NCBI GenBank assembly: GCA_019648995.1
Contig: BLXT01001405.1
Coordinates: 817,319 to 839,312 of the forward strand
Length of the DNA: 21,994 bases
DNA from: Plakobranchus ocellatus
Lineage: Eukaryota; Mollusca; Gastropoda; Plakobranchidae
Direction of reading: 5' to 3'
Shown here: one piece after another, positions 19,379 through 21,994 of the stretch
How the letters are laid out: each line of letters begins with the position of its first letter
Numbering within the stretch: the stretch's first letter is position 1
Program-made: the position numbers and the translations under genes
Notes under the pieces: model-generated
Told to the model about the DNA's origin: nothing
The model's input: only the letters and a program-made list of their open reading frames with translations
The model's database searches: none

Positions 19379-20863
19379 AGGCTTCTTTTACTTATAATCT
19401 GACTTTCTTTCAATGTGGCATGAGTGGCCTGGTCTCTTTGATGTCGAATTATCAGGTGTGCTTTGTGGTGATTTGCTTTTACTCAGCTATTTGCAGTTTA
19501 TATAGAGTGGGTGTGGTCTATCTTGAATGTTGCTAGAAATAGCAGCTCTGATTTTTCATTCTTGCTATTGCAGCAGTACCCATGACTTCTCTCTGGTAGC
19601 AAAGTTGGGTTGTGCCCCTGTAGCAGTGGCACAGCTGCTGGAGTGTGGTGATTTTGTTTTTGTTTTGGAAAGGCTTCTGATTAGACACACATAGCATATT
19701 GGGATCGGATTTAATAATGGCAAAGTGAAAGCATTTTAGTCAAATGCTGACAATTTATATAAACATTAAAACAATTACTATTAATTAGCATAACTGTATC
19801 CAAAAAGACAGGCATTATTTAAAACTTTTGGAAAAAATGGGGAAAGGCTACTGATTATACACACAAAGTAATATTCCCATATGATGCAGGATTACAAAGT
19901 ACAAATGCTAGTGCTAGGTTAGGTCTTTATGTAAAAAATTCATATTCTAATCGGGGAAATGTGGGTGGGTAAGAGGAGGGTTTGTGGAATGGGAAGGGAG
20001 GTAAAGATTAATCCATTAATTCATCCTCTCCTCTTCTATGATCCTTTTGAAACTCTTGTTTTCACATTTTGTCCTGCAGTTAAAAAAATACTGCCTTCAA
20101 AATATGCAGCATACTTTTGTATTGGTAAAGTGTAGCCATAATAGTATGGTAGGCCCTGCTTTGTTTAAGTCAATGATTGTGATTTGCATAGGATTGATGG
20201 AATTTACAATAATGTTACAATTTGTTTTTAAAACCTCCTGTGGGCTCTTTTTTAATCCAAACGAGTTCTGCTATTGCTTCACACAAGTCCGGGTATCATT
20301 AGTTAGTTACTACCAAAATCTTTTTGTGTCATATATCTCTATATCCACATATATGCAAACATTACCCTCTTCTTTGATGTGTTATAGTGCCACTATTCAT
20401 TGTGGTTGTTGTTGTTGCTCAGAATTTGTGGCTTATTACCAAATAGTTTTCAATTTATAAAGCACACTCTTACTCCTCTAGTGCCATAATTTTGCTCTTT
20501 CAGTTTTACCGCCACAACTTGGATTTTCCACGGCACTGATTTAAGAACTGATGAGTCTACATGTGCAACAATTAGGAAAAGGTTCATCCACAGCACACAT
20601 ACAAAAAACACCATGTAGAGGCTGAAAAGAACTTGAATCACAATATTGATACATGTAGATTATATCTGGTTTCTCTATACATTGCATAAGCAAACTTTTA
20701 TCAATAGCAATCCGTGCATGAGCTTTAAAAAGCTTTGTTTCGTTCAATTGTCTGAGCAAATAGCCCATCCACTCATAGAATGGGACTATCTCAAGCACTT
20801 TGACCCTTGTCAGGCTGGAGATCATTGGAAAAATTCCTTCATGAAGAGTATATAATAGTGATA
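19379..20863. other. AT-rich stretch without recognised genes
   Basis: It contains a pair of diverged direct repeats (about 19668-19690 and 19841-19863, GGAAAGGCT.CTGATTA.ACACACA) and a chance-looking 140-codon plus-strand frame at 20038-20460. That frame has no recognisable domain and a Cys/Phe-rich composition typical of AT-rich noise. Nothing else is supported. Confidence 0.4.
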
Positions 20864-21680
20864 CAGTCGACTTCACTTGAGTCGACTTCGTGTGACTCGA
20901 TTTTCTTTTGAGTCGATTGTAATTTCTCGGAACGGTCCCCTTTATAGTAGTTTTATTGTAAAGAGAAAGCTGATGAGTCGATGTCGACTTAGCCGTTCTC
21001 ACGGTCAAGTGGATCCTCTTTCTTTGCTCCCCCTCCCTTTGTGTTTGCTAGTTCTCAGTGGATAAGTCGATCTTCCATCCAGAAACTAGATCTAGATCTA
21101 GTTTAAAGAAAAAAAAATCTTGCGTGTGCTATCATTAATCTGTAGCAACGGGCGACCATAAAACATGGCCTGCCAGACTTGACTGTTACCCGTATAATAA
21201 GCCTTGACAACCTTAGGAGACGTGAAACAACTCGAGTGTTACGGGCAACGGTTACTTATAGTCCAAACTACCCAACCGACATTACCCCTTCCCCACATTT
21301 CCGCACAGCGGCCCTAGCCGGAGGCTGTGTTTGCTCGCCAGTCATTACTCTGTCTCGGATAACATTAGCAATCGAACCTACACAGACAATGCCTGTCTCT
21401 GTCTGCCACCTCCCGCCCCCACTAACCACAGCCCCTTTTCACGGCCAGCGCTGTAGGAGTGGTCATGTTCACGCATCCGCTACAAGTGTGTATTTTACCC
21501 TCCCCCTCTCTCCCTCCGATAGATCTAGGCGTTGGCGGCTCGCGCATCACTAGGCCTACAGTCTACATGGTTCCTCCCCTTATTAAAAACTTTTGTAGGA
21601 AAAAATGGATGAGTGGATGTATGGATAAGTCGATGTTGATTTTAATCCCCCAAAGACATCGACTTATCAGTAGTCAACTG
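20864..21680. mobile_element. Non-autonomous DNA transposon with CAGT-type terminal inverted repeats (pogo/Tigger-like)
   Basis: The left end reads TA|CAGTCGACTTC and the right end, reverse-complemented, TA|CAGTTGACTAC. The TA dinucleotides at 20862-20863 and 21681-21682 would be the target duplication typical of the Tc1/mariner/pogo superfamily. Subterminal DNA repeats an AGTCGA motif on both sides: near 20880, 20895, 20913, 20975 and 21065 on the left, and near 21626 and 21658-21664 (inverted) on the right. Terminal repeats are short and imperfect. No transposase or DDE motif is readable, so it would depend on an enzyme supplied elsewhere. The core (about 21130-21560) is markedly GC-richer than the flanks. 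Confidence 0.65.
21083..21104. repeat. Perfect 22-bp palindrome built on TAGATC
   Basis: The segment AAACTAGATC-TAGATCTAGTTT (overlapping halves) is its own reverse complement across 22 bases. It lies inside the transposon-like element. It could form a cruciform or simply reflect the frequent TAGATCTA motif. Confidence 0.95.
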
Positions 21681-21682
21681 TA

Positions 21683-21994
21683 TTTGAATGTTTTGCTACC
21701 GAATGAGCCATATTAACTAAAAAGATCATAAGATACGTGTTATTTTTTTTATCAAAATAATGTTCACGCTTTGTGACCAATAAAGGTTAAAAAAAAAGAT
21801 GGGCAACTTTATCGACAATATCGGTACATAATATTTAGTATTGTTATCATAAGTATAATTTCATAGGTTATTTTTTTAATTAGGACAAGATCAGAAGAAA
21901 GTCTCCTGGTTTTTTTTCCCTCGGATGTTGACTATTTCATAACAATTTTGGTTCTTTGAGAGATAGATTTAAAATAAGTAGGCTTTTGCAAAGC
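21683..21994. other. AT-rich right end of window, nothing recognised
   Basis: Homopolymer-rich DNA without coding signal on either strand. Confidence 0.45.

Noticed and set aside
19597..19731. Possible second exon of the putative plus-strand gene (acceptor CTTCTCTCTGGTAG, in-phase open frame)
   Set aside because: The phase fits, but there is no convincing donor and no family resemblance. Not enough to list as an exon.
20038..20460. 140-codon plus-strand frame
   Set aside because: No recognisable motif, biased Cys/Phe/Ser composition, and no splice or translation context. Chance is likely.
20541..21008. 155-codon minus-strand frame
   Set aside because: It runs across the left end of the DNA transposon at 20864, so it joins unrelated sequences. 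No domain is recognised, and an opposite-strand frame overlaps it.
21179..21553. 124-codon plus-strand frame in the transposon core
   Set aside because: Its openness is explained by high GC. I see no transposase or other family motif, and overlapping frames are also open.
1..21994. CRISPR array, prokaryotic operon, tRNA or rRNA genes
   Set aside because: The repeats lack CRISPR spacing, no prokaryotic gene organisation exists, and I recognised no tRNA or rRNA motif on either strand.

Overview
The window looks like AT-rich nuclear DNA of an invertebrate animal. It has spliced genes with GT-AG introns, many homopolymer and dinucleotide tracts, short inverted-repeat elements and a decayed LINE. 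A mollusc or other lophotrochozoan is my best guess, from the general style and the LINE reverse-transcriptase remnant; this is inference and was not tested. There is no bacterial, organellar or CRISPR signal, and most long open frames here are chance or repeat artefacts.

The one gene recognised with confidence is a complete five-exon sterol C5-desaturase (lathosterol oxidase, SC5D) on the minus strand. Its coding exons are 13564-13355, 12359-12227, 11629-11499, 8988-8890 and 7812-7501. Spliced in frame they give a 294-residue protein with all three histidine boxes and a C-terminal KKEL. Everything to the left of it (1-7500) is AT-rich, non-coding DNA. It probably includes the 3' UTR of SC5D, plus tandem repeats (2301-2540, 4638-4942), microsatellites and a 4-base assembly gap in a poly-T/poly-G tract (3795-3798).

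The introns carry mobile-element debris. There is a near-palindromic MITE-like element in intron 1 (about 12804-13058), another in intron 3 (about 10611-10815), and a small acidic/basic protein-coding relic in intron 3 (about 9330-9572). Upstream of SC5D, 14155-15130 is a frameshifted, stop-riddled remnant of a non-LTR retrotransposon reverse transcriptase whose YADD box has become YANY.

From 16551 to 18016 lies the most unusual structure: a GC-richer cluster of the same sequence blocks in alternating orientation (forward, reverse, forward, reverse, partial forward), with a 66-67-bp tandem array at its left edge. It would fold into long hairpins. At about 18610 there is a plausible short first coding exon (plus strand, strong Kozak context, GTAAGT donor) of an unidentified gene transcribed away from SC5D. 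The right end has a non-autonomous DNA transposon (20864-21680, CAGT-type inverted ends, TA target site) with an unusually GC-rich core. I see no convincing new biological system; the alternating fold-back cluster is the best candidate for something undescribed.
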